Assembly: GCF_050107595.1 (NCBI RefSeq)
Contig: NZ_JBNILH010000009.1
Location: 1-64,000, forward strand
DNA: 64,000 bases
Reading direction: 5' to 3'
Origin: Bacillus_AB infantis_C
Lineage (GTDB): Bacteria; Bacillota; Bacilli; Bacillales; Cytobacillaceae
Positions 17,107 through 25,567 of the stretch are shown here, in pieces. How positions within the stretch are numbered: the first letter of the stretch is position 1; each line of letters opens with the position of its first letter. The position numbers were made by a program, and so were the translations under genes. The notes beneath the pieces were generated by a model, which ran no database searches, was not told the DNA's origin, and saw only the letters and a list, made by a program, of their open reading frames with translations.

Positions 17107-17164
17107 TCTGTGATGCATAAAACAGCAGAATGGCTTGGAACTCTGCTTAGTTAGGAGGCTATCC

Positions 17165-17581
17165 ATGAACAGCGACTTTACACTAGCCATTCACAGCCTG
17201 GCCTATCTTGCGCTGCAGCTGGACCGGATGTCTACAAGCGAGGCAATTTCCAAGAGCGCCGGGGTCCATCCTGTACGGATCCGTAAAGTATTGAGCCTGT
17301 TAAAAAGGAATGGCTTTATCAAATCCAAGGAAGGCACCGGCGGAGGATTTATTTTTGCAAGGGAGCTGGATGAGGTCAGTTTATGGGATATCTATAAAAT
17401 CACCTCTGAAGGCGCATTGCAGCCAAAATGTCCGGAATCCAACGAACAATGCATAGTAGGGGCCAATATGCGGAACGTTCTCTTCAGCATCTTCATCGGA
17501 GCAGAAGAGCATCTTGGCGAATATTTGAAAGATTATACGATTAAGGACATAGTTGAACTGGTCAATCAGGACAGCAATTAA
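17165..17581 (+). CDS. saiR: Rrf2-family regulator, SaiR-like
   Basis: 138 residues from the ATG at 17165, which has TTAGGAGG 7 bases upstream; the frame is open a little further up without a ribosome-binding site. The winged helix is FTLAIHSLAYLALQ then SEAISKSAGVHPVRIRKVLSLLKRNGFIKSKEGTGGGF. Two cysteines (CPESNEQC, about 97-104) sit where Rrf2 proteins carry redox-sensing or cluster ligands. Placement right after spx copies the B. anthracis spxA2-saiR operon, where SaiR represses its own operon. The dyads upstream of spx are the likely target. Confidence 0.82.
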   Translation: MNSDFTLAIHSLAYLALQLDRMSTSEAISKSAGVHPVRIRKVLSLLKRNGFIKSKEGTGGGFIFARELDEVSLWDIYKITSEGALQPKCPESNEQCIVGANMRNVLFSIFIGAEEHLGEYLKDYTIKDIVELVNQDSN

Positions 17582-17606
17582 ATATGTTCTTACCGTTTTC
17601 CAGGTA

Positions 17607-17638
17607 AATGCCGGCTCATTGCAGCTGGCATTTTTTCG
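17607..17638 (+). terminator. Terminator after spx-saiR
   Basis: AATGCCGGC and GCTGGCATT with one G-T pair, loop of 8, then six T. Confidence 0.85.
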
Positions 17639-17954
17639 TTTTATGACAAAGAAGCATATTTCCAGCTTAAATGGCTGTCTTGGCTGCTGTCACTTCATAG
17701 ATGCCATTCCAGGAGAGTGTTTTTAAGGCTTTTTGGCAGGATTTATAAGACATTGACTTTGAACACGGCATTTATAGTCTGCGTTCTTTTTTGAGTCCGC
17801 TTTTCTAATGCATCTTGGAATAATTTGTTCCGTAACACCAAAACCTATTCTTGTATCCCATTATCATGCTGTGCTAAACAAAGTTTCACAGATGGGCCAA
17901 AAATCAGCATGGCATGAATAACTGAACTAAATTCAAAGTAAAGGTGTGTATTTG
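17639..17954. other. Intergenic stretch, no gene seen
   Basis: About 315 bases between the saiR terminator and the CBO0543 gene. No open frame with a ribosome-binding site, no RNA motif and no clear repeat. AAGGTG just before 17955 is the next gene's ribosome-binding site. Confidence 0.6.
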
Positions 17955-18527
17955 ATGGGTGAGAGACAGCGGGAGATGCTTAAGGATATAAGAGAAAAGG
18001 CAGGGGCTCTTTCCAGTGAGCAGATTGAATATTGGAAAGAGTATTCGAGCTTTAATGATTGGCAGCTATGGGCAGTAATTATTATTCTTATTGTCCCGCT
18101 GATCCTTCTGTATTTTAAAATTGACCGAAGTAAAATACTGCTCCTGGGTTTTTATGGACTGAATTATCATATTTGGTTTGCTTATACGAATTCAATCGGA
18201 ATCAGGCTGGGTCTGTGGGAGTATCCTTATGAACTGCTGCCTGTCCTCCCGAGCTTTGCCCTGGATGCATCATTTGTTCCCGTTATGTTCATCCTTCTTT
18301 ACCAGTGGACATTAAACCACAAGAAGAACTTTTATTTATATTCATTGCTATTATCTGCTGTATTTGCTTTTGTCATTAAGCCTATATTAGTCAGCTTAGA
18401 TTTTTTCAGAATGTTCAAGGGCGTGAATTATTTCCATTTGTTCTTATGTTATATTGCTTTTTTCCTCGTCGCTAAAATCATCACCAATATATTCATTTCC
18501 ATGCAAAAGAACCGGGCAGAAGTTTAG
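17955..18527 (+). CDS. CBO0543-family membrane protein, copy 1
   Basis: 190 residues. After a charged N terminus (about 35 residues, ending SSEQIEYWKEYSSFNDWQLW) there are five to six membrane segments with LLYFKIDRSKILLLGFYGLNYHIW, WEYPYELLPVLPSF and FILLYQWTLNHKK, the pattern of the CBO0543 family common in Firmicutes. Function unknown. The ATG has AAGGTG upstream; a GTG three codons earlier is less likely. The copy at 19701 shares most of its motifs (IDRSKI-LLGFYG, YQWTLN, FKPFL/IKPIL), so the two look like a local duplication separated by a dehydrogenase. Confidence 0.82.
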   Translation: MGERQREMLKDIREKAGALSSEQIEYWKEYSSFNDWQLWAVIIILIVPLILLYFKIDRSKILLLGFYGLNYHIWFAYTNSIGIRLGLWEYPYELLPVLPSFALDASFVPVMFILLYQWTLNHKKNFYLYSLLLSAVFAFVIKPILVSLDFFRMFKGVNYFHLFLCYIAFFLVAKIITNIFISMQKNRAEV

Positions 18528-18603
18528 CTCCCTGAACAATGCTTAAGTGAGGCAGGATAGTGTGCTGCTTTTAGTATTATAGGTATATACAGATAGATAA
18601 TGA

Positions 18604-18629
18604 AAAGCAGAGGGGGTCCCTCTGCTTTA
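18604..18629. terminator. Bidirectional terminator
   Basis: AAAGCAGAGGG and CCCTCTGCTTT around a 3-4 base loop, between the convergent CBO0543 and dehydrogenase genes. Confidence 0.9.
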
Positions 18630-18645
18630 TGCCATATTCTTACTG

Positions 18646-19401
18646 CTATTTAGTATTAGTGAAGCCGCCGTCAATTCTGATTACTTCACCATTAATATAT
18701 TCTGCTTTGGAAGTTAGAAGGAAAGTGACAAGCTCTGCTACTTCTTCCGGTGTTCCTAAACGCTTTTGGGGAATGCCGCCTGTTGCATTCTCCTTCATTT
18801 CAGGATTTGCCTCATAAAAGGCCTTAACCATGGGAGTTTCAGTCGGACCTGGAGCAATAGCGTTTACTCTTAAACCATCTTTTGCATACTCAGCAACCAT
18901 GCTCTTCGTTAATCCAACGATACCATGCTTTGTTGCGGAATATGTTACAACAGAATCCTGCCCGATTACACCTGCACTGGAAGCGGTATTAACGATTGAA
19001 CCACCGCCTTTTTTCAGCATCTCTTCAGCAACATAGCGGACGCCATACAGCGCTCCCATGAGGTTGATGCCAACAATTTGCTCAATTTCTTCTACGCTTG
19101 TGTTAAGAAAAAATTGTCCGCTTCCAGAAATACCGGCATTATTAAAGAAGTAATCTATCTTGCCGAATTCTTCAAGGGCCTTGTCTACATAATTCTTAAC
19201 TTCTTCTTTCCTGGAAACATCTGCTTTAATAAAGATAGCATCAGCACCCAGCCCTTTAACCATCTCGACTGTTTCATTTCCGCCTTTTTCACTAATATCG
19301 ACAACAGCTATATCGACACCTTCTTTTGCTAAACGGACGGCAGTGGATTGTCCTATTCCGCTTCCCGCACCTGTTATGATAGCTGTTTTATTGCTGCTCA
19401 T
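18646..19401 (-). CDS. Short-chain dehydrogenase/reductase
   Basis: 251 residues from the ATG at 19401 (GGAGGA upstream). Classical SDR motifs: TGAGSGIG (about 10-17) for NAD(P), NNAG (about 88-91), the catalytic Ser in NTASSAG, and YSATK (about 155-159). The end, EYINGEVIRIDGGF, fits glucose- or 3-oxoacyl-reductase-like SDRs. Position Asp in AVVDI after the glycine motif suggests NAD preference. Substrate not known. It lies between two CBO0543 genes but on the other strand. Confidence 0.92.
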   Translation of the reverse strand: MSSNKTAIITGAGSGIGQSTAVRLAKEGVDIAVVDISEKGGNETVEMVKGLGADAIFIKADVSRKEEVKNYVDKALEEFGKIDYFFNNAGISGSGQFFLNTSVEEIEQIVGINLMGALYGVRYVAEEMLKKGGGSIVNTASSAGVIGQDSVVTYSATKHGIVGLTKSMVAEYAKDGLRVNAIAPGPTETPMVKAFYEANPEMKENATGGIPQKRLGTPEEVAELVTFLLTSKAEYINGEVIRIDGGFTNTK

Positions 19402-19700
19402 GTATATTCCTCCTTGCTGTATAAAGAGCTTTGACTTTTTATGTCTACTCTCTAATTTTTCTCTAAATAAAAGCATTTAAACATGTCATCTGACTAATAC
19501 GGATGCATGGTCTTTTTTCTGCCAGATAAGAGGGCACTGCCTAACAGGGTGCCCCCATAAGTCTTAATTCAAGGATGGCAAACTGTTCGAGGAATATTTT
19601 TGAAAATATTGATTGATATTATAGTTATGGTGAACAGATTAATTAATTTTGAAACAGCCATCTAAAAATATTTAATAAGCATTTATAAGGATGATTAGTG

Positions 19701-20279
19701 ATGGAGAATAAAAGGGTCGAAGAATTCGATAATATTGTAGAGATGAATGAAACAGGGCAGGATGCCCTCAATTCGTACTGGATGGATTATTCGCTGTATA
19801 CATCCTTTGAGTACTGGCTGATGGCGGCATTTTTCTTTGTTCCGCTAATTGTGCTTTATTTCAAAATAGACCGAAGCAAGATTTTTCTGCTTGGTTTTTA
19901 TGGTTACAGCATCCATGTGTTTTTCAATTATACAGACTGGTATGGTAAAAACAGCGGCTTTTGGAATTACCCGTTTCCGCTGATTCCGGTAACTCCTGGA
20001 ATATCCATTGATTCGAGCTTAATACCTGTTGTTTTCATGCTTGTCTATCAGTGGACTTTGAACAAAGGAAAGAACTATTATGTATATATCATTCTTACAG
20101 CAGTATTTTTAGCGTTTGTCTTTAAGCCATTCTTAATTGCAATTGGCCTTTTTCGAATGTATGGAAACACTCATTATCTTCATTTGTTTGGAGGGTATTT
20201 AACTGTTTTATTGACAGCAAAAATGATTACAAATGTTTTTTTGTGGATGGAAAAGCGATACAGCAATCGGCTGGAATAA
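19701..20279 (+). CDS. CBO0543-family membrane protein, copy 2
   Basis: 192 residues from ATG (GTG one codon earlier also possible; AAGGATG upstream). DALNSYWMDYSLYTSFEYW is followed by about six membrane segments, with VLYFKIDRSKIFLLGFYGYSIHVF, WNYPFPLIPVTPG and MLVYQWTLNKGKNYY. Very similar to the copy at 17955 and less so to the copy at 28498. Function unknown. Confidence 0.82.
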   Translation: MENKRVEEFDNIVEMNETGQDALNSYWMDYSLYTSFEYWLMAAFFFVPLIVLYFKIDRSKIFLLGFYGYSIHVFFNYTDWYGKNSGFWNYPFPLIPVTPGISIDSSLIPVVFMLVYQWTLNKGKNYYVYIILTAVFLAFVFKPFLIAIGLFRMYGNTHYLHLFGGYLTVLLTAKMITNVFLWMEKRYSNRLE

Positions 20280-20290
20280 AAAAATGAAAA

Positions 20291-20319
20291 ATCCCCGCAC
20301 CTAAAAGGGAGGGGATCTT
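20291..20319 (+). terminator. Terminator after CBO0543 copy 2
   Basis: AATCCCC and GGGGATC arms around an A-rich loop, followed by TTT. Confidence 0.7.
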
Positions 20320-20366
20320 TAACAGTGATTCTGGGAGAATAATACTGTGATCAACCGGAGTGTCTG

Positions 20367-21509
20367 TTAGTTCAAAGCCGTTTCAAGCGTTTCTAAATTA
20401 CGCTCCATTATAGAGAAATAGTCTTCTTTATTTTTAACGTCTTCCTCGGTTACTGCTTCTAGATTATGAAGAGTCAAGCTTTCCGCACCGATTTCATCCT
20501 GGATGACTTTTGCAACACGAGATTCAACATTCTGTTCAAACAGGATATAATTCAGTTCATGCTCCCTGGATTCTTCTATAATCCTTGCAAGCTGCTGCTG
20601 GCTGGGCTCCTGTGTAGGGGATAAGCCTGCAATCGCGATTTGTTCAAGACCATACCTCTCCTGCCAGTAGCCATAAGCCGCATGGGATACAAGAATGTAT
20701 TTTGTATTGCTTTCTGCTATCGTTTGTTTAAACTCAGCATCCAATGAAGTAAGCTGTTCTTTCAGAACATTAAAGTTATCCTCAAACTGCTCTTTTGCTT
20801 CAGGTTTTAATTCAGCCATACTGTTCTTTATATTTTCCGCTAGTGTTATAGCCTTTGATGGATCAAGCCAAACATGAGGGTCATGATCGCCGTGGTGGTG
20901 GCCATCTTCATGGGAGTGTCCCTCTTCAGAGTGGTCATGGTCTTCTCCTTCATGGGAGTGGCCTTCTTCAGAGTGGTCGTGGTCTTCTCCTTCATGGGAG
21001 TGTCCCTCTTCAGAGTGGTCATGGTCTTCTCCTTCATGGGAGTGGCCTTCTTCAGAGTGGTCGTGGTCTTCCTCTTCATGAGAGTGTCCTTCGCCTTCAT
21101 GACTATGTTCATCCGCCGTTTTTAAAAGTTCGATTCCTTCAGCCGCTTTTACAATTTTCACTTTTTCGCCTTGAAGTGTTTTTTCAGCTTTTTCTGCAAA
21201 TTCTTCAACACCGGCTCCTGTATAGATGAACAGGTCGGCGTCTGCGATATTTGTCATCGTTTTAATATCCGGCTCATAAGAGTGGGCATCAATATTCGGC
21301 GGATAAATGCTCTTAACTTCAACTTTATTCCCGCCGATTTTTTTTGCAAAATCCTCTAGAGGAAAAATAGTAGTGAAGACTTGAAGTTTTTCTTCCGTAT
21401 TTTCCTCACCGGACTTGCCTTCACTATCTGGACCTGAACAGGCTGCCAGGAAAGCAGAAGAGACAAGCAAAGTACTGAGCAAAACATTTTTCCAATTATT
21501 CATCTTCAT
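20367..21509 (-). CDS. znuA: Zinc ABC-transporter substrate-binding lipoprotein, ZnuA/AdcA type
   Basis: 380 residues. The signal peptide ends in the lipobox LAAC (cleavage before Cys24). The fold is the cluster A-I metal binder: FTTIFPLEDFAKKIGG, then IDAHSYEP (first His ligand), a long histidine-rich loop (about 134-208), HDPHVWLDPSKA (second His), SHAAYGYW (third His), and ILFEQNVESRVAKVI. The loop is built from repeated HSHEGEDHDHSEEG units and likely binds or senses extra zinc. The protein delivers Zn2+ to a ZnuBC permease, but no znuB or znuC is nearby. A Zur-type box lies in its promoter region. Confidence 0.93.
   Translation of the reverse strand: MKMNNWKNVLLSTLLVSSAFLAACSGPDSEGKSGEENTEEKLQVFTTIFPLEDFAKKIGGNKVEVKSIYPPNIDAHSYEPDIKTMTNIADADLFIYTGAGVEEFAEKAEKTLQGEKVKIVKAAEGIELLKTADEHSHEGEGHSHEEEDHDHSEEGHSHEGEDHDHSEEGHSHEGEDHDHSEEGHSHEGEDHDHSEEGHSHEDGHHHGDHDPHVWLDPSKAITLAENIKNSMAELKPEAKEQFEDNFNVLKEQLTSLDAEFKQTIAESNTKYILVSHAAYGYWQERYGLEQIAIAGLSPTQEPSQQQLARIIEESREHELNYILFEQNVESRVAKVIQDEIGAESLTLHNLEAVTEEDVKNKEDYFSIMERNLETLETALN
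20917..21084 (-). repeat. 84-bp higher-order tandem repeat inside the znuA histidine-rich loop
   Basis: The 42-base unit encodes 14 residues (HSHEGEDHDHSEEG). Units alternate between two sequence versions (TGTCCCTCTT... at 20917 and 21001; TGGCCTTCTT... between and after them), so the array is two copies of an 84-base pair of units. This suggests a recent duplication on top of an older one. Confidence 0.85.
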
Positions 21510-21600
21510 CTTTTTATCTCCTATTCTCTAAACCTTTTATGTTAAGTAATTAGAAATCATTCCGATTTAACTGACAAAAAATAGCTGCGCGCGTATTAAA

Positions 21601-21649
21601 ACGTAATGATTACTATTTGTATTCTAATGCATGAATTTTAAAATAGCAA
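21601..21649 (-). promoter_or_regulatory. Zur-type box and promoter of znuA
   Basis: ACGTAATGATTACTA at 21601-21615 is a 7-1-7 dyad fitting the Bacillus Zur box (TCGTAATNATTACGA). On the minus strand TTGCTA (21649-21644) and TAGAAT (21626-21621) with a 17-base spacer form a sigma-A promoter whose start site would fall on the box, so zinc-loaded Zur would block initiation. The znuA start is about 90 bases downstream. Confidence 0.8.
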
Positions 21650-21680
21650 ACAAAGATTTTAAGATTTTTCAAAATTATGT

Positions 21681-21711
21681 TTGACCTTAAACTAACTTTA
21701 AGCTTTAGTAT
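21681..21711 (+). promoter_or_regulatory. MerR-type promoter with 19-bp spacer
   Basis: TTGACC and TAGTAT are separated by TTAAACTAACTTTAAGCTT, 19 bases rather than 17. CTTAAA-CTAAC-TTTAAG (21686-21702) is a dyad sitting inside the spacer. This is the classic layout by which MerR regulators twist DNA to activate a promoter. It precedes the VOC-MerR operon. Confidence 0.8.
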
Positions 21712-21757
21712 TAGGTATGGAAGAAATTTCCGTATTTTAATGGAGGAGGTCTGTAAA

Positions 21758-22576
21758 ATGACATTTCGTTGGGATGGCGGCTTTATCATGGTTTCATGGG
21801 ATGGATTCGACGAAGGGGTGGAGTGGTATACAAGGCATTTTGGCTGGAGCTGCCTGGATAAGATCATTTCGCCGGTCGGCAAAAAAGCGTTTTTGAAGAT
21901 GCCAAGACTGGGGGTTGTTACACTCAAATCTTTTGAAGGGAATTTTGAACACTTTCAAAAGGGGGGCGGCATTGAAGGGCAAGTGAGACTATGTTTTGAA
22001 ATATTGGATATTGACAGGTCTCTCTCTTATTTTATGAATGAGGGGATTGAAGTAACTCCGATAGCTGAGCTTCCAGGAGGACTAAAGAGTTATGACATTA
22101 GTGCATATGAAAAGGCGAGAATCACAGCTGTGTATAATCCTGAAGAAGGAAGTCAATTTCCGGATGCAAGAATCATGGGATTCGGTCCTGTTAATGCAAG
22201 AATTGGCGTGAGAAATCTGGATGATGCAATCTCCTGGTATGAGGAGCACTTAGGACTTAAATTGACCAAACGCTTTGGGAGCAAATTTGCTCATATGCAG
22301 GTAGAGGATGCATACGATTGGATTCAGCATAAACAAGTATTCCATGACAGTGTATGGCTGGAAACGGCTGCCGGCGCTGCTTTTGAAAAAGGGAACCCTT
22401 CAGTCAGGAATTATTTTGATCTTAGGCCTGATGAGTTTTATCAAACATATGAGCTGCTGTCTGAAAAAGGTTTAAGCCCATCCGAAATTGCGGGCAATCC
22501 AACAGCAGGCTGGGGCGGGTTCCATTTCTATGACCCTGATGGGAACAGGATCAATGTCTGGTCATATCCCTCATAA
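21758..22576 (+). CDS. Two-domain VOC-family protein, likely target of the adjacent MerR regulator
   Basis: 272 residues from the ATG at 21758 (GGAGGAGGT upstream); the open frame before it has no start signal. Two glyoxalase-like domains: residues 1 to about 125 (WDGFDEGVEWYTRHFGW) and about 145-272 (VGVRNLDDAISWYEEHLGLKL ... GGFHFYDPDGNRINVW). VOC proteins bind metals and act on, or sequester, small molecules. With the MerR gene 19 bases downstream and a MerR promoter upstream, it is probably induced by the compound it handles (inference). Confidence 0.85.
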   Translation: MTFRWDGGFIMVSWDGFDEGVEWYTRHFGWSCLDKIISPVGKKAFLKMPRLGVVTLKSFEGNFEHFQKGGGIEGQVRLCFEILDIDRSLSYFMNEGIEVTPIAELPGGLKSYDISAYEKARITAVYNPEEGSQFPDARIMGFGPVNARIGVRNLDDAISWYEEHLGLKLTKRFGSKFAHMQVEDAYDWIQHKQVFHDSVWLETAAGAAFEKGNPSVRNYFDLRPDEFYQTYELLSEKGLSPSEIAGNPTAGWGGFHFYDPDGNRINVWSYPS

Positions 22577-22594
22577 AAGAAAGCAGGTACTTCA

Positions 22595-23359
22595 TTGAAA
22601 ATGAATATACAGATGTTTGCTGAGCGGACCGGGCTTCCTCCGAGTACTCTCCGATTTTATGACCGGAAAAAATTGATTGAGCCAGCAGGCCGCAGTGAAA
22701 AAGGCTATCGTATTTATACAGAAGAACAGATACACAAGGCAATGATCATCCATTCTCTCAGGCAGGCTGATATAAAAATAGAAGAAATCCAATCTTATTT
22801 GCAAGGTGAAGAAGAAGAGCAGAAGAAATGGATATTCGGATGGAAGCGGGAATTAGAGGAAAAACTTGCGTCTATGAATATCGCAAAGCAGTATTTGAAC
22901 TCCATGCAAGCTGAAGAGCGGCATCTGCATCTCGTTAAATGGGAGGGGGACAGCTTCTTTATCTGGTTCCGGCGCACTGTTCCAAGAACCTTCCATCCCT
23001 TTCAGAATGAGTTGTCTGAAATTATCGAAAGAATGAAGATATTAAGGATTGAAACAAAGTCAGGGGTATTTGTAAGAACTTTAGAATCGAAGGGAGATAC
23101 AATAACCGGTGAAGTGGGCTGCCTTTTACAAAACCAGCCCTGCAAAGAAATTGGCTGTTATACAGACATGTATACTGAGCGGATTGGCCCAAGTTTATTT
23201 GCTGCCGTGGAATGCAATGTGTATGATCCTTTCACCTGCTTCCACTTTATGAGGCAGATTCAGAGGTTTGGATTCAAGGCGGAGGGCAGTAAAATGGAAA
23301 AATATGAATCCCCGGAAAGCCGGACGTTCAGTTATCTCATTCCACTTGCTGGATGCTGA
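22595..23359 (+). CDS. MerR-family regulator with C-terminal effector domain
   Basis: 254 residues. The MerR winged helix is at the N terminus: IQMFAERTGLPPSTLRFYDRKKLIEPAGRSEKGYRIYTEEQI, followed by the dimer coiled coil (about 70-110). The C-terminal part (about 125-254) resembles a GyrI-like ligand-binding domain, as in BmrR. It contains several cysteines (GCLLQNQPCKEIGC), which could also sense thiol-reactive compounds. TTG at 22595 or ATG at 22601 could start it; AGGT favours the TTG. Likely autoregulated through the 19-bp-spacer promoter. Confidence 0.88.
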   Translation: MKMNIQMFAERTGLPPSTLRFYDRKKLIEPAGRSEKGYRIYTEEQIHKAMIIHSLRQADIKIEEIQSYLQGEEEEQKKWIFGWKRELEEKLASMNIAKQYLNSMQAEERHLHLVKWEGDSFFIWFRRTVPRTFHPFQNELSEIIERMKILRIETKSGVFVRTLESKGDTITGEVGCLLQNQPCKEIGCYTDMYTERIGPSLFAAVECNVYDPFTCFHFMRQIQRFGFKAEGSKMEKYESPESRTFSYLIPLAGC

Positions 23360-23496
23360 AGAAGTTAGCTGATCTCAAAAAAACAAATTGAATGAAGTGA
23401 AGATTCCCCTAAAAAAATGAATTATATTTTATATCGTCAGTTTGTTTTTACAATTCAATTCCGTCTTACAGATTGAATAGAAAAAGGGGGATTTTT

Positions 23497-24486
23497 GTGA
23501 AGAGACATAATGATTTGTCTTCCATCAGTAAAGATATGGAGGAGCTTGCATCTTCATTTGAATACATCGTTCAGCCATACAGGGATCAGCTATGGCATTA
23601 TTGCCGGAAGCTGACGGGATCACCGTGGGACGCGGAAGATTTGCTGCAGGACACCCTGTTAAAGGCATTATCTTCTTTATCAAGGGTTGGGCAGGCAATG
23701 AATGCAAAAAGCTACCTGTTCCGGATTGCAACGAATACATGGATGGACCATTTCAGGAAAAGATCGCCTGAGCTGCTTGATATGGAGCTGGAAAAAATTC
23801 CGGATGGTGATCTCGTGTCTTATTCAGAAGTGCTTGAAAGTATTGAGATTCTTATTCATCAATTGCCGGCAAAGCAGGCAGCGGCCATTCTTTTAGCAGA
23901 GGTATACCGTTTCACCATCCGGGAAACCGCTGAAATCATCGGTTCAACAGAAGGAGGTGTCCAATCTTTGCTTAGCCGGGCGAGAGCTAATCTCAAAAAG
24001 CAGAGGGCTGTGCCAGATCTTCCTTTCCAAGAGGCAATGCTGACAGATGAAAAAAAACAAGTCATCCAGCAGTATATGGATTATTTTGTGAGGGGCGATT
24101 TCCAGTCTATCGGCCAGCTTCTTGGTGAGTATGCGACAAATGAAGTGGTCGGACAGGGCATGGATATCGGGAAAACACAGATACGGAAGAACTCTATGGG
24201 TGACTGGGGGGGCAGTACAGCTGGTCTTTCCGCAAAGCTTGCTGTCTTATGGGGACGGTATACAGTCATCTATACCAGGGATGCCGGTTCAGGCCCTGTT
24301 TTATGGGACATTGCCACAGTGGAAATTGAAGAAGGTAAGCTCATCCGGCATAAAAGCTATTATTTTTGCCGGGAATTTCTAGAGGTGGCTGCGGCTGAAC
24401 TTTCAATAAAGCTTGATACAGAGAAAGAACTGTTTGGACAGGAATGGGAGAGGATCATGGATTATGGAAAGGGTGAAACTTTTTAA
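23497..24486 (+). CDS. SigJ-like ECF sigma factor with C-terminal SnoaL/NTF2-like domain
   Basis: 329 residues from GTG at 23497, which has AAAGGGGGA upstream; the frame is open to 23473. Region 2 is HYCRKLTGSPWDAEDLLQDTLLKAL, region 4 is AAAILLAEVYRFTIRETAEIIGSTEGGVQSLLSRAR. The last about 130 residues (KQVIQQYMDYFVRGDFQSIGQLL ...) form an NTF2/SnoaL-like domain as in the SigJ (ECF41) group, where this domain tunes sigma activity in place of a separate anti-sigma. ECF41 genes usually neighbour a carboxymuconolactone or oxidoreductase gene; the adjacent WrbA gene is a possible but unproven link. Confidence 0.85.
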   Translation: MKRHNDLSSISKDMEELASSFEYIVQPYRDQLWHYCRKLTGSPWDAEDLLQDTLLKALSSLSRVGQAMNAKSYLFRIATNTWMDHFRKRSPELLDMELEKIPDGDLVSYSEVLESIEILIHQLPAKQAAAILLAEVYRFTIRETAEIIGSTEGGVQSLLSRARANLKKQRAVPDLPFQEAMLTDEKKQVIQQYMDYFVRGDFQSIGQLLGEYATNEVVGQGMDIGKTQIRKNSMGDWGGSTAGLSAKLAVLWGRYTVIYTRDAGSGPVLWDIATVEIEEGKLIRHKSYYFCREFLEVAAAELSIKLDTEKELFGQEWERIMDYGKGETF

Positions 24487-24572
24487 TCAGAAGATCCCTA
24501 CTTCATGCAGGTTCAAGGCCGTCTTCCTGGTTCACACAAATTCAGCACAGCCAAACATTAGGTTTACACAAA

Positions 24573-24606
24573 AAAGCAACCAGCCGGCAAGCTGATTGCT
24601 TTTTTG
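24573..24606. terminator. Bidirectional terminator
   Basis: AAGCAAcCAGC and GCTGaTTGCTT around CGGCAA, with T run, between the converging sigma and WrbA genes. Confidence 0.85.
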
Positions 24607-24608
24607 CT

Positions 24609-25232
24609 TTACTTCTGCGCTGCACCATTCTTCACAGATTCAGCAATCCCGATAACACGTTTTGCCTGATATTTGATCGCGTCCTTATAAGCATCCTTAT
24701 CGCCAACTATTTCATTGTTCTGGTCGACTGTGACGCTTGCTCCATAAGGATTGCCGCCAGCAGGGAATAAAGACTGATCTGAATATCCTGGTGTTACGAC
24801 AATGGCACCCCAATGGTACATGGTTGTATAGAGTGAAAGGATGGTTGCCTCCTGCCCGCCATGGGGGTTTTGAGCAGAAGTCATGCCGCTGACAACCTTA
24901 TTAACTGTTTTTCCCGAGCCCCAGATGCCGCCGGTTGTATCAAGGAACTGCTTCATTTGGGCTGCCATATTCCCGAAACGGGTCGGTGTACTGAAGATAA
25001 TGGCATCTGCTTCAGCGATATCATCAGGTGTAACTGCAGGAACATCCTTTGTTTCTTCCAAATGAGCTTTCCATGCAGGAACACCTTCAATCACGCTTTT
25101 TGGCGCAAGCTCCTGAACTTTGTAGATTGTGGCTTCAGCGCCTGCTTCCTTCGCGCCCTCAGCAGCCCACTGGGCCATCTGATAGTTTGTTCCGGTTGAG
25201 CTGTAATAGACAATTGCTAGTTTGACAGTCAT
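24609..25232 (-). CDS. wrbA: WrbA-type NAD(P)H:quinone oxidoreductase
   Basis: 207 residues from the ATG at 25232 (GGAGGA upstream). AIVYYSSTGTNYQMA (about 5-19) is the FMN phosphate loop of flavodoxins, and STPTRFGNMAAQMKQFLDTTGGIW (about 80-103) is the WrbA signature. The enzyme reduces quinones by two electrons and protects from quinone and oxidative stress. A tandem direct repeat ACTTAGGATT twice at 25326-25345 lies in its upstream region. Confidence 0.92.
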   Translation of the reverse strand: MTVKLAIVYYSSTGTNYQMAQWAAEGAKEAGAEATIYKVQELAPKSVIEGVPAWKAHLEETKDVPAVTPDDIAEADAIIFSTPTRFGNMAAQMKQFLDTTGGIWGSGKTVNKVVSGMTSAQNPHGGQEATILSLYTTMYHWGAIVVTPGYSDQSLFPAGGNPYGASVTVDQNNEIVGDKDAYKDAIKYQAKRVIGIAESVKNGAAQK

Positions 25233-25567
25233 AAAAAATCCTCCATTCAAAGCTAAATTAAAATAATTATCCTTCATTGTTTACCCGCTCTTTGAAAGAT
25301 TATACCTTCAATTTTCAATAGGGAAACTTAGGATTACTTAGGATTGTTGGTGTGTTTTCTTTTGTTTTCAGGAGGAATAATTTTGGATAATAACTCACGG
25401 GAAATCTTATTTTGATGATATAGTTTGAATTATCAATCTATTCCGACGACTGTTCGCTCCAGCCCTTTCACCTAAGAAGCAGGATCTGATGAATGAGGAG
25501 CTATTATTTGTAAAAATAGTGCCTGGGATGGAATTGCGGCCGTCTATGAAAAAGGGGTGTAAAAGCA
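25233..25567. promoter_or_regulatory. Intergenic region of divergent wrbA and alcohol dehydrogenase
   Basis: 335 bases without a gene. It holds ACTTAGGATT repeated head to tail at 25326-25335 and 25336-25345, a possible regulator site for wrbA, and AAGGGGTG just before the TTG of the dehydrogenase. Nothing else recognised. Confidence 0.5.

Noticed and set aside
20855..21229. Plus-strand frames antisense to znuA (124 and 83 codons)
   Set aside because: They are low-complexity shadows of the histidine-rich repeat, with no ribosome-binding site.
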